Shown here: piece after piece, positions 26,103-36,830 of the stretch
How the letters are laid out: every line of letters starts with the position of its first letter
Numbering within the stretch: the stretch's first letter is position 1
Source: Euptelea pleiosperma
Taxonomy: Eukaryota; Streptophyta; Magnoliopsida; Ranunculales; Eupteleaceae
Assembly (NCBI GenBank): GCA_035048495.1
Contig: CM068547.1
Location: forward strand, 6,103,700-6,167,699
DNA: 64,000 nucleotides
Direction of reading: 5' to 3'
Translations under genes and position numbers: made by a program
Notes under the pieces: generated by a model
What the model was told of the DNA's origin: nothing
The model's input: the letters and a program-made list of their open reading frames with translations, nothing else
The model's database searches: none

Positions 26103-27260
26103 TTAAGGTTTCTGTATTTCTATGTAAATGTATGAAAATGTTGGGTCACAGTATCGTACTTTAATGTATAGTACTCTAGCACCATCAGGCTCCACATAAC
26201 ATAATGATTTTTCACTTGGAGATTGACAATGAACATCTTTGATGAGCTTACTGCATCTGGAATGTGATATCTTTATATGGAACTTAGTGTAAATCACCTC
26301 ATTTGCTTCTAAGCATGAATACAAATACAAATTTATTACAACTTTAATTTTTTTCATAGCGACCACCTTAGTGAAGAAATCTGCAGGGTTTTGACTCTTG
26401 TTTATGTTCTCTAAATCAAATATCCCATCCTCCAATGTAGTTCGTATAAAATAGTACTTAATGTTGATGTATCTGATCCTTGAATGAAATGTTGAGTTTT
26501 TTGCAAGATGAATTTCACTCTGATTGTCTTTGTAGAGTTTACAATTCTCTTGTTTTTTTTCTAATTCTCTCAAGATACCCTATAGTCATACCATCTCCTT
26601 GTAAGCTTATGTTGAGCAACATACTCTGTCTTTGTTATCGAAATACTAACTATCTTCTGTAACTGTGAGACCTAACTGACTGTTGTACTCCAAAAGTAAA
26701 CACATACTATGTAGTGCTCTTCTTTTCATTAATGTTCCATACTAAATCTGAATCAATATATCTCTGTAAGCTAATTTCTAATCTTCCATAGCATAGTGTT
26801 GCATTTTAGTATCTCTCAGATTTTGAAAATTTACTTGACCACTTTTTAGTACTCCATTATTGGTTTGTTCATAAATCTGTTGACAACTCCCATTGAATGA
26901 GTAATCTGATCTCGTATAGACATAGTATACATCAAGCTTCCAATGGTTGAGGCATATGACTTCTTTATCATGTAATCATGTTCTTCCTATGTCGATGTGC
27001 CCTATTCGTTAGAAAGTCTAAAGTAGCTTGTCGAGGAAGTGTTAATTTATTTAGCACCTTCTATATTGAACCTTTTAAGTAGCTTTGCTATATACTCAGT
27101 TTGTGACAACCTTAACTTTTTATTTGTATTGTCTTTATTAATTTGCATGCCAAAGATTTGTTTTACAACACTCAAATCCTTTATAGCAAATTCCTTTGAC
27201 AATTATTTTTTTGATGTATTTACACATAATTTATATATGTATAATCATAGATGTTTAGGG
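26103..27260 (-). pseudogene. Ty1/Copia reverse transcriptase-RNase H remnant
   Basis: Read on the minus strand, the RT end is recognisable near 27260-27060 (LSVVKQIFGMQINKD-like, then KKLRLSQTEYIAKLLKRFN). It is followed by a frame-broken region (SLMYTMSIRDQIT-like). The RNase H end is at 26573-26300 (YKDNQSEIHLAKNSTFHSR, then YYFIRTTLEDG and NPADFFTKVV). Several stops and shifts interrupt it, so it is not functional. The upstream gag, protease and integrase parts are absent. Confidence 0.8.
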
Positions 27261-27609
27261 TAATAGCCAATGAAATTGGAGTTCTTCCAAAATTTTAAAT
27301 TTTCAACCTAAATGATTTTATAGGATTTGTGGTGTTTCTAAGCTCAAATAAGATATTTCTTACCTTCAATTGAAATATTTTCATACACGTCGAAACAGTA
27401 CGACTGAAATAACACATATTTATATTGTCAATTAATTGAATTGTTCAAGAGAAATATTTTAGTATGTATGAAAATATTTCGTGAAATTTAACATTTTTTT
27501 TCATGTATGTATATAATCTTTCGTGCAACTTAGAAAATGAAAATATTTTGTAAAGTATATTTCCTTACGACTAAGAATCACCTATCGGATAGATTTTGCT
27601 AGGTAAGGC

Positions 27610-27921
27610 CAAGGTATAAAAGGGGCTGCTATAACTGTATATCGGACTGGGGCCGCGGTCGTTATAACGGATTGTAACGCACAGGGGCAAAAATGAAAAA
27701 TACTAGGAATAACGGAAAATAAACGGTGCTAAAATTCAAAATTTGAATTTCAAATTTCCAATAAAATTTATAACGAAAAATAACGGACCTTATTTTGAAC
27801 AGATTTTTTTTTTCAGAAAATAAAGATTGTTCTTTTCGTTATAATGGAAAAATGACGGCCGTTCTGAGCGTTAAAACCGTACATCCGTTGTAACGTTATA
27901 ACGGCCGCTTTTTAAACCATG
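27610..27921 (+). mobile_element. hAT-type AACGG MITE, copy 6 (subfamily B)
   Basis: A perfect 8-bp TSD, GGTAAGGC (27602-27609, 27922-27929), flanks CAAGGTATAAAAGG...CTTTTTAAACCATG. The interior has TTATAACGG motifs and a CGGCCGTT near the right end. Confidence 0.85.
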
Positions 27922-27929
27922 GGTAAGGC

Positions 27930-28621
27930 TAAACATGCGTAGATCCAGTGGGCCCAAAGAGTGTGCTCGCGGCAATTCTTGGCATGACAAGGAGTAGAGA
28001 GGTATTGGGTGACAAATGCGTAAGTCTCACGGTTGTTGGAATGCGGCCACGTTCGTATTCCCTTCGAGGTACACTTTACAGGATAATAAATTACACGTGT
28101 AATGATAACCTATTACAAAAGGACATCACTCCATGGACCAGGTTCCATGAAATCATGAAATCTTTTTCGGCCTGATATCCATCTACATTCGAGTTTTTTT
28201 CCATCACGGTCTTGAACCCAGTACTCTTCAAATCCAATGGCTAGGAATCACCTATCAAGGGTGGGCCAAACATTCAAGTGATCCTGAAAGTGACATGTAC
28301 TATGCTTCCGCGGGAAATGGGACCAGTGGTCTCAAAAAGTGTGGCATGTGGGCCATGTGGCAATATGTACGGGTGAGAGGTATACTTGGCAACACCTTAG
28401 GTGGACCTTTCTCTCTGTATATACATATAACATTCAACGGCGACAACTACTCGTCAACCCGTTTTATTTGCTAGTTCGGTAGCACCTGTAGTTCCATACT
28501 TCCCAACCGTTTCTCTAACGTCGCCCCCATTTTTAAATCTCAACCCTCTCACTTCCCAAACTTCAAACATTACTAGAGATTCTACACTCTCTGGATCTCT
28601 CGTCTTCCATTAACAGAAACT
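27930..28621. other. Upstream region of the R3-MYB gene
   Basis: A decayed palindromic-core fragment lies at about 28180-28290. A TATA-like run (TATATACATATA, about 28419) lies about 200 bp before the ATG, and the CT-rich stretch after it is probably the 5'UTR. I cannot identify specific transcription-factor sites with confidence. Confidence 0.45.
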
Positions 28622-29288
28622 ATGGATAAACGTGGCCGGAAGCAACCAAAAACCACCAATTCCGAAGGTCATTCCCTTTAGTTTTTTTTCTTCAATTTTC
28701 TCTTCTTCTCTAAGTTTCTAGATAAGTTTTCCTTTCTGGGTTCTTGTTTATCTGGTTGAATCTCTAATGGGTTTTCATCTTTTTTTTTTTTTTTTGGCTT
28801 TTACTTGTTTGGTTTTGCAGAGGTGAGTAGTATTGAGTGGGAATTCATAAATATGACTGAACAAGAAGAAGATCTCATCTATAGAATGTATAAACTCGTT
28901 GGAGACAGGTAATAACTGCTCATCAAACTGAAACTTCTAACCTTTAGGATCATGGATTTGATACATTTGAAAAAGGGTCGAACCTTTTGAACAACATGGT
29001 TGCAACTTTGATGCATAGAAGAACAAAGTATAGAATCACATGGTTCTCTTCTCCCCCACCTACCCATTTGAAGGGAAGAAGTTAAGACCAGTAAGATTCA
29101 GTGAATAATGATAATACCAGGCTATCAGTGGTTTTATTAATATAAGATGGATTTTTTTTTTCAGGTGGGCTTTAATTGCTGGCAGGATACCGGGTCGGAA
29201 ACCAGAAGAAATAGAGAGGTTTTGGATAATGAGACATGGAGAAGGTTTTGCTGCTAGAAGAGAAGAGCTTGATGAGAGAAAAGATTGA
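28622..29288 (+). CDS. Small R3-MYB repressor, CPC/TRY/ETC type, three exons
   Basis: Exons 28622-28667, 28821-28908 and 29165-29288 join to 258 nt, or 85 aa plus stop. The protein is one R3 MYB repeat with almost no flanks, from about residue 23 (SSIEWEFINMTEQEEDLIYR) through WALIAGRIPGRKPEEIERFW. The bHLH-contact signature [DE]Lx2[RK]x3Lx6Lx3R is complete (DL, R, L, L, R across DLIYRMYKLVGDRWALIAGR). The W-x-M needed for cell-to-cell movement of Arabidopsis CPC is present as WIM. Such proteins compete with R2R3-MYBs for bHLH partners and repress trichome or non-hair fate, moving between cells. They have no activation domain, and none is seen here. The two introns fall where the family has them. 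Which paralogue (CPC, TRY or ETC) cannot be told. Confidence 0.93.
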
Positions 29289-30000
29289 TAAGATTTGGCC
29301 ATTGATGTCTGTTGAATTAGAGGATTTTTTTTTCTTGGCTTCTCTTCTTTTCTAAGATTTTTTTTTTTGGTTACAAATGGGTGTTTCTCTTTCTTTTATC
29401 TTCTTATTTTTGTTGGTGGGTTTTGTATGTACCTGTTCGGAACCCTGCCGGAGTGTAGAATGCTCATTCACAAGTCTCTCTCTCTCTCTCTCTCTCTTGG
29501 TAAACGTTTTGTCCTTGATTTTCTTTTGTGTTTTCATCTTTTTTTTTTTTTTTTTGAACTCCTTGATTTCCAATCTTCTATCCCCAAGTTTTCATTCTTT
29601 TGGTCTGTCCCTTGAGTCAGAAAGATTAACCCCCCGTCGCTTCAAAATTGGATGGTTGTCTTCAATTTTTTTTTGGGGGGGTTGACGGAGTTAATATTTC
29701 TGACGCAATGATGGTCAAACAGTCGAGGACAAGACCAAAAAAATGAAAAATTGGGGTATCACTAATATAAAATATTTATCAGGACAGTACAAAAATATCC
29801 TTATTTTTTTATCCGAAAATTTCATAAAAGAAAATAAATTTAAATGTATTTGCAAAAAAACAAAAACAATTTTAACTAGACGTCGTTTAAAAGGGCGTTT
29901 CTGTTTGACAAATTTCTGTCTGATAAAAAAAGCTGCCAAACGCCATTTAAAACGCCATTTAAAAGGGTGTTTTCCCATAAAACTTCTGTCACCATTTGAG
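29289..30000. other. 3' flank of the R3-MYB gene and intergenic DNA
   Basis: T-rich DNA, probably including the 3'UTR, with a (TC)n microsatellite at about 29476-29498. About 29870-29975 has TTTAAAAGGGCG-type inverted phrases. No gene is seen. Confidence 0.4.
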
Positions 30001-30155
30001 CCACATGTCACACTCTTAGTGGATGCTGACCGTGGACCTGCAAACCAAAAATCAGCCTGATTAGTAATTTACGACCTTTGGATCTTTGCACTCAAATAAT
30101 GCTCAAATTCCTCCAGTTAAAATCAACCCATGAAAATAACTTCAATCCAAAAGGG
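30000..30155. repeat. Half copy of the palindromic core
   Basis: It carries GAGCCACATGTCACACTCTT, then GGACCTGCAAACC, AATCAGCCTGATTAGTAATT and AAATAATGCTCAAATTCC. The second arm is missing. Confidence 0.6.
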
Positions 30156-30529
30156 CGTTTAGTTACTTTCTTTGCAAATGTCAGAAATTTGATTTTGTTT
30201 TTGCAAATACATTTAAATTCATGATTTTGTTTTTGCAAATACATGTACTTATCTCTGTTTTATGCTTTGGCGTTTCCCTTGAGTGGTGTGACTGGTGTCG
30301 GCATTTTTGTGGCGGGGCTCGTGGTTTTTATCTGAAAAGAGACTGCTGGGACCCAGAATTCCGTGTGTGTATATGGGCCACTAGTCATGATCTGGGCCTT
30401 CAACTTGGTGGTCGGACTATAGTTGCCATGGAGTAGCCCAAAAATTATGCTGACTCAATCAGATATGTAGGATCAGTATGTTCCTATGGCATCCCAATCG
30501 AGGGTGGCCCACAGATTGAATTTTTTTGT

Positions 30530-31030
30530 TTTTTCTATGTAGACGAATTTTATTAAGAAACAAAGCTGAAAACAGTCCGAACCCAAAGGAAAACCAAGAG
30601 CTCCATAGCCTAGACCAACAAGTTAATTAGAACTATGCAAGATTACATAAAATCTTTGAAAAAGATTCTTCTAAACTCTTTGAAGCACTTTGCCCACCAA
30701 TACAGATACAGAGAAGAAGACTTAATAGAAATGATGATGCCTTTTATCTCATCCTCCTTACCTTCGAAGACCCTCGTATTCCTTTCTTTTCAGTTGCCCC
30801 AAATCATTGCAACAGGTAGGAGCATCTAAATGCTAAGGTTGAAGATCTGGTAAAGACGTCGATAACTAGATCTGGTAAAGACGTCGATAACTACTCTAGG
30901 AGAAGTCCAACACATACCAAACCACATACCAAGAGCTGAGAAGAAGTAACCCCAAACATTCCATTACAATAAAGAAAGAGATGCTTGATTGACCCACCAT
31001 CCATGCACACCATCACATGTGCCGACAAAT
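30530..31030 (-). pseudogene. LINE ORF2 C-terminal remnant (zf-RVT region)
   Basis: On the minus strand it reads a broken zf-RVT-like stretch (SIKHLFLYCNGMFG), then WAKCFKEFRRI and a 3' tail ending TTAATAAAATTCGTCTACAT. These phrases are common at the end of plant L1-type LINE ORF2. Stops and a 23-bp tandem duplication (GATCTGGTAAAGACGTCGAT, twice, about 30845-30890) interrupt it. Confidence 0.6.
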
Positions 31031-32354
31031 CGATCAATGAGTTGGTGAACTAGTGTACGATGAAAAACTTCATGACCTTGGTGTCGGTGGTGGTGGTGGT
31101 CGGTTTTTCTAAGGAGAGAAGAGTCAACATTGGCAGAGAATGTAAGAGCATTACCTGCAAGTAGGTGTCGACACAGGGACATGGTGGAACTGGGGTTTTT
31201 AAGGTAAATGGAGAGGCCATGCGATTTGCATTCTTCTATTTAAGGTAATGGGCTCTGATTTTGTTTTTGTTGAGTGTGGAAGAAGGGACGGAATCTGGTG
31301 GTGTCACTTAAAAGGGCAGAAGATATAGACCACGAACTGAAATTGAACTATTAATAAAAAAAATACACAAGTGTCAGCAAAACTGGATTTTAGGTTAACA
31401 TGCCATACCTAGCCAGGCCTGTATACAGAAATGTTGTACATGAATTCAATGTATTCAATTCCTCTTCAGCTAAAAAACGGATACACACGCATCCCATGTA
31501 TGCGAATATTCAATCACTATCACTTGGGGATGGGCTTTGTTGAGAATCGACCTTTCACACACAAATCAACAAAACTAAAGAGAATCAAAAGATCAATCAC
31601 ATAGACAAACAAATTTACGTGAATCGACAATGTAACTACCTCCATGGGTAGGAAGATCATTTTCATTACCTCTAAGGAATTAGGGTTACGAAAGTTTGGC
31701 GTGTCTCTCTCTCTCTCTCTCTCTCTCAATGTAAAAGTACAAACCCCAATGCCTCTTTAGAGAATATATAGATCTCCAATACAGAGAAATATCCAAAGTA
31801 CCAAATATATTACGAGCTCACAGGGTTGTCCCAAAACAGACTGTAGGGACCTTGGCAAGTCTCCACGTGAACGATTTCAGAGAAATCAGCCAAAGTTAAA
31901 AAAAAGTGACATGTTTCTTTTGCTTTTACCTTATTTTAATAAATTATAATAGGAAAAAGTACAATGCAAGGTAAGTTATAGGCAAGATGTGGACAAGGGC
32001 ACCACCGTGCACATGACCAATCCAGAAGGATGGCTATCAGATGGGCGGTTTGGATTGACAATCTCAGTCCCTATCTTGAATTAAAAAAGACACCCAGGGA
32101 GAACAGTTTGTGTAGCTCCAGATAAAAACACTCGTGCCATTTTCACTTTTAAGAAAAGTAGAACATTTTATGAGAAAGGTAGCTAGTACGAGGTCCATGT
32201 ATCATGGAGATCAGCACGCTGAGGTCCCCTCCGATGAGCAGTCCCAGTTTTGTTTGGTAAAAGGAAAGAATTTTGGAAGCGTGAGTTTTCTAGAAAGTCC
32301 CAAGTGTCCTCAATCAATCGGCACTACAAAAATAAATTGATGTTAGATGTAAAC
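31031..32354. other. Intergenic, no gene recognised
   Basis: Contains a (TC)n microsatellite at about 31697-31727. A T-rich open frame nearby is a product of that repeat. Nothing else can be named. Confidence 0.4.
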
Positions 32355-32682
32355 CAAGGTTTAAAGGAGGCCGTTTTAACGGTTAAACAGACTGGGGGCG
32401 TTACCGTTTAAACGGCCGTTAAAAAGGATTGAAATGGCTAGGGGCAAAAATGGAATTTAACGGAAACAATGGCGCTGAAATTCAAATTTTGAAATTTGGA
32501 AATAAAAAATAAACAGAATTTAACGGATTTAACGGCCGTTTTTTTTTTACAAAATTTTTTAGATTTTAACGGCCGTTAAAAAAATAAATAACGGCCGTTA
32601 AATTCAAAAACGTTAAAACATCATGTTTAAACGGAAACGGGCTTGGGGCGTTACCGTTTAAACGGCCGTTTTTAAAACCATG
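32355..32682 (+). mobile_element. hAT-type AACGG MITE, copy 7 (subfamily A)
   Basis: A perfect 8-bp TSD, ATGTAAAC (32347-32354, 32683-32690), flanks CAAGGTTTAAAGG...TTTTTAAAACCATG. By eye there are about ten AACGG and several CCGTT sites in 328 bp, often as CGGCCGTT palindromes. Confidence 0.9.
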
Positions 32683-32731
32683 ATGTAAACATCAGAAACA
32701 AAGTTCCCCTTCTTAAAGAAACCTCGCCTAT

Positions 32732-33900
32732 GAGTGCATATTCGCACACCCATTTCTTGTAGAGGGCGGACTCCTGATTAGCGCTGCACAGCCGAAAAAG
32801 AGAAATCTCTCTCTAAGCCGAATAAAGCTTGGCCCGCAATATAAGACATGTGGTACAAGTTTAAAGGACACTGACCCTATGGATGTTTGGCCAATCCCTA
32901 GGTGAACCTACGGACAAAAAATCAACCTGATTAGTGATTTGTAAGCATTGTATTAGAGTCATTTTCATGGGTTGATTTTAAACATGAAAATTTGAGCATT
33001 ATCCACTATTATTTGGGGACAAGATCGGAAGGTTTGAAATCACTGATCAGGTTGATTTTTGGTTTGTATGTCCACCTAGGAATTGGCCTAACACTCATAT
33101 GGTCAATGTCCTCTAAAAATGATCCATGCAGCTCATCTTGTGGGTGGTCGTCCGTCAGTCAAGTTTTACTTTTTTTTTTGCTAAATGAGAATATATTAAA
33201 GAAAAAGAAAATACAATCCCAATGGGGATGAAAACGGACAGCAGAGATCCTAATTAGCAACTCATCTCACAAACCGAAAATAAGTCTGATTAGGATCCTC
33301 CACTGAAACAAGAAAAAGTGGTCTATTGTCCCACTACTGGCTAGAGTTGATAGGAAGTTCAGAGCCCCTTTTAGCGCGCACTTATCCGCACTAAAATTTG
33401 CCTCTCGCCAAATCAAAGTAAATCGAATGCCTCTGGCTTTATGTTTGATGTCTTCCCATTTACCTTTAATAGTCCAAGGCAAATCATTCCCTTTGAACGC
33501 TTTTATAGTTGCTTCTGAATCCGATTCAATCCATATGTTATCCCAACCTTTATTAAGAGCTGTATCAACCCCTTCTAGGATAGCCATACATTCGGCAATG
33601 TAATTTGTGACATTACCTAATCCTTTGATAAGAACCCCAGAAGTGCGACCCAATTCATCTCTAAAGTGGACTCCCAATCCTCCCATCCCTGGATTACCAC
33701 GGGATGCTCCATTACAATTAAGCTTTATCACACCCGAAGGTGGTAATATCTATTTACAGGGAAAAATTAAAGGAGCAGCTAACGCAGAATCGGTTCTATG
33801 CCCAGATTCATTCGCCTTTGGTTGGGATATGGGGTGTGGCCCGATCAAGAGTCCGCCTCTACAGGAAATGGGGTGTGGGGGTGTGCAAATATGGACTCCC
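32732..33900. mobile_element. 'CGCACACCC' element with palindromic core, split by a LINE
   Basis: The left arm (ATATTCGCACACCCATTTC, then GGGCGGACTCCTG) and the right arm (CAGGAAATGGGGTGTG...GTGTGCAAATATGGACTCCC) match the intact element at 38920-39450. Between them lie a palindromic core (about 32840-33165) and the inserted LINE 3' end (33168-about 33735). No TSD is readable. Confidence 0.7.
33168..33735 (-). pseudogene. 5'-truncated LINE with RNase H (RVT_3-like) domain
   Basis: On the minus strand an open reading of about 150 residues holds a plant-LINE RNase H: LNCNGASRGNPGMGGLGVHF, then YIAECMAILEGVDTAL, WIESDSEATIKAF and FTLIWREANFSADKCA. D/E/D-type acidic positions can be seen. A Cys (normally the Asp of KxNxDGA) replaces the first catalytic residue in LNCNGAS, so it is probably inactive. 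The 3' tail ends in a poly(A), seen as poly-T at 33168-33180. It is a 5'-truncated insertion, with no TSD resolved. Confidence 0.8.
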
Positions 33901-33904
33901 GAAT

Positions 33905-34216
33905 GAAAATAAAGGTCATTATAACGGAACCGATCGACCTTCCCCGTTATGTTATATACCTTTCGACGTTCAGAAAATAAAGCCCGGTATTTTTGTTATA
34001 ACAGTAATATTTTTGAAAATAACGGCCGTTGTAACAAAAATAACAACCGTCATTTTATGATAAAATTTGTTAAAAAAAAGTCTGGTATTTCTGTTATTTT
34101 TTGTTATAATTTTTACTAAACTTCAGATCCTTTAGTTCCATTTTTTTTTTTTAATTTTTGATGTTTTTGGTCCTGTGCATTACAATCCGTTATAACGGAA
34201 AAGGGTAACGGATGAA
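33905..34216 (-). mobile_element. hAT-type AACGG MITE, copy 8, partial
   Basis: TCATTATAACGG, TAACGGCCGTTGTAAC and ATCCGTTATAACGGAAAAGG show the family in inverted orientation. Both termini are worn or missing. Confidence 0.6.
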
Positions 34217-34621
34217 ATTATCATTCCACCACACATACACATGGTAGGGTAGGGCCCATAAGGTTTGATGAATATTTGAAAAAAGTCCCATGCACTTTGA
34301 TATGAAAAGATGTATTGTTGGAACTGATCACACTTCGAAAAATAAAACACACGTTTTGAAGCAACATTGCGTGAGTGAAGGGCAATAATGCTTGAAAAGC
34401 TCTTTTGTCTAGTGCGCGATCCGGACAGGAGTCGAGAAAGAAGTCGCTGCTAATTATAATTCAAGATTTGACGAGCACACAAAGAAGGTAATGGCATAGG
34501 CAGTTGAAAAGACTTTGATTTGAGCGAGAATATTGAAGCTACACTATTCAGAGTTGAGACGGGGGATGCTTGGTGATGATTTGATCATTGCAGACCAAAG
34601 GTGGCTACAAAGTATTGAGAC

Positions 34622-34831
34622 CATGGTTTAAAAACGGCCGTTATAACAGATTCGGGCCTCCCCCGTTACGTTATGTGCCGTTTTAACGCTTAGAAAATAA
34701 CCGTTTATTTTTCATTATAAATTTTATTGAAAAAGTGTTTTTTTTACCCCCATGCGTTACAATCTGTTATAACGGAAAAATGGTAACACCCCAAATCTAT
34801 TATACCATTATAACGGCCCCTTTTAACCTTG
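34622..34831 (-). mobile_element. hAT-type AACGG MITE, copy 9 (subfamily B, short)
   Basis: A perfect 8-bp TSD, ATTGAGAC (34614-34621, 34832-34839), flanks CATGGTTTAAAAACGGCCG...CCCCTTTTAACCTTG. At 210 bp it is an internally deleted copy in reverse orientation. Confidence 0.88.
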
Positions 34832-35159
34832 ATTGAGACATCTATGCTCATTTTTGAGAGGAATAATGATCATGGATAGTAGTTAGGAGTCATTATTGTT
34901 ACGGCACATAGTGCAGTAAGGAACCAGAAATTCCTATCCTCCATAGGGTCATTGGGGTCCCTCAAACACTCCCATTTGTAGGACAGTCTACCCCTAAAAC
35001 TGGCCCAATAATCCATGTTAAAGAAGTAATGGTTGAGTTTAATTTGGGTTAGGGCAGGTTTAAGAACATACATACCACTAATCATACTCCCATGATTCTA
35101 GGATCGGGCTCTCAAGCTCAAGAACTGTTCTACTGATGGACAGCAAACATCCCCACATC

Positions 35160-35410
35160 ACCGAAACCACTGACCATGTGGATGTTTGGCCCAGTACCCT
35201 TTGGTGGACTTATCGGACCGGAAATTATAGTCCAATTGGTGATTTATAGCCACTGAATTTTAGTCTTTTTCATGGGTTGATACCAGCATTATATAGGATA
35301 CTGAGATTCAATGATTAGAAATCATCAATCAAGCTGATTTTTTGTTTGTGGGTCCATGTAGGTATGGGCCAAACATTCGTAAGGTAGTGGTCTCGAAGAG
35401 TGTGCCACGA
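35160..35410. repeat. Palindromic-core copy
   Basis: It runs from GACCATGTGGATGTTTGGCC, through a mid palindrome, to GGGCCAAACATTCGTAAGG. Confidence 0.6.
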
Positions 35411-35427
35411 GCCCATACAGGAATGGA

Positions 35428-35530
35428 CTCTTTTGAAAATGTCTGACAAGTACCCCAATCCTTTAACCCAACCCACGTTAAGCACTTGGTTAGTGGTTAA
35501 GAAGGGGTACTTGTCAGACATTTTGGGAGT
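35428..35530. repeat. Short foldback with AAAATGTCTGACAAGTACCCC arms
   Basis: AAAATGTCTGACAAGTACCC and its complement GGGTACTTGTCAGACATTTT lie about 60 bp apart. A second copy of the same hairpin is at about 46373-46462. Confidence 0.8.
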
Positions 35531-35697
35531 GGACCGGGCCAGCTAATTTTTTTCCGGTTGTAGGGAAAAAAGTTGAAGAAAGTGAAAATGAAAAGGGTTT
35601 GGTGGTGATGCATGATACGTGGAGATAGTACACATGTCTCTTCCTTCTGTTTACTTTTTTTTTTTTTTTTTTTTAATTTTTTATTATGACTTTTGTC

Positions 35698-36080
35698 CGA
35701 GGTTTAAAGGAGGCCGTTTTAACGGTTAAGTGGACTGGTGGCGTTATCGTTTAAACCGCTTAAACGGATCGAAACGGCAAAGGGCAAAAATGGAATTAAA
35801 CGGTTGTAACGATTTTAACGGAAAAAATGGTGCTGAAATTCAAATTTTGAAATTTGAAAATTTAAAAAAAAAAAAAAAAATTTAATGGATTTTAACGGAA
35901 ATTAAACGGATTTTAAGGAATTAAATAGATTTAACGGCAGTTTTTTTTTCACGAAATTTTTCAGAATTAAACGGCTGTTTAAATTTTAACGGCCGTTAAA
36001 ACAAAAAAAAAAAACGGCCATTTTTTTCAAAACGGTTAAAACGTGTTTAAACAGTTTTAAAGGGCGTTTTTAAAACCGTG
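35698..36080 (+). mobile_element. hAT-type AACGG MITE, copy 10 (subfamily A)
   Basis: A perfect 8-bp TSD, CTTTTGTC (35690-35697, 36081-36088), flanks CGAGGTTTAAAGG...TTTTTAAAACCGTG. Both termini carry the same A-to-G change in the second base pair, so the inverted ends still match each other. Confidence 0.88.
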
Positions 36081-36319
36081 CTTTTGTCATTTAAAATAAG
36101 TGCTTTTTCTTTGGTGTGCACAAAGTTTACTTCACTTGGGTGCGTGAAATCAACATGTTTCGATGGATGGTTCATTTGTATCGACCGACTCTTTTTATAC
36201 TTGATCAACAGTTCCTATGGAAATGACTTTTACGACAAAGAAAAGCTCGTAATAACTGAAGATTATTAAGTAGAAACTTAATAAGAAGTTTGGTAACTAT
36301 ATTATGATCCTACTCTCTA

Positions 36320-36830
36320 TTGCAGTCTTGTGGGTGCCCTCCAATATGCTACCATTACACGACTTGATCTTTCCTTCTCTGTCAACAGTCTGTCAGTTCA
36401 TGCACTCTCCAACTGAAGACCACTTTGGTGCAGTTAAATGAATCCTTCGCTATCTTAAGGGCACGGCTTCACATGGTCTACACCCTTATCGCTCCACCTG
36501 TCTTTCGTTTACGACCTACTCTGAATCTGATTAATTGGGTCGGCTGTCTAGATTCTTGACGGTCTGCCACTGATTTTGTAATTTTTTGTGGTTCCAACTT
36601 GACCTCATTGAGTGCCAAGAAGCAACCCACAGTAGCTCGATCTAGTTCCAAGGCTGAATATCGAGTTCTTGTTGGGGGCAACCACTGAACTCACATGGCT
36701 TATTTATTTCGTGAACTTGATCTCCCCCACTTCTGCTCCAACTCTCTTATGTAACAAACATATTTAGATGTACAGATGAAAATCCATAAATTTAACCACA
36801 CTCTGAAGATGCAAATATGTCACCAACTGT
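36320..36830 (+). pseudogene. Ty1/Copia RT-RNase H remnant
   Basis: In broken frames on the plus strand it reads VGALQYATITRLDLSFSVN, then SPTEDHFGAVK and ILRYLKGTASHGLHP, then TTYSDSD.WVGC, LTSLSAKKQPTVARSSSKAE and ELTWLIYF. These are the ordered end-of-RT and RNase H phrases of plant Copia elements. Frameshifts and stops are present. It is not the same copy as 26103-27260, which has the opposite orientation. Confidence 0.78.

Noticed and set aside
33607..34060. Plus-strand frames opposite the LINE RNase H
   Set aside because: They are antisense to the LINE coding region and run into MITE arms.
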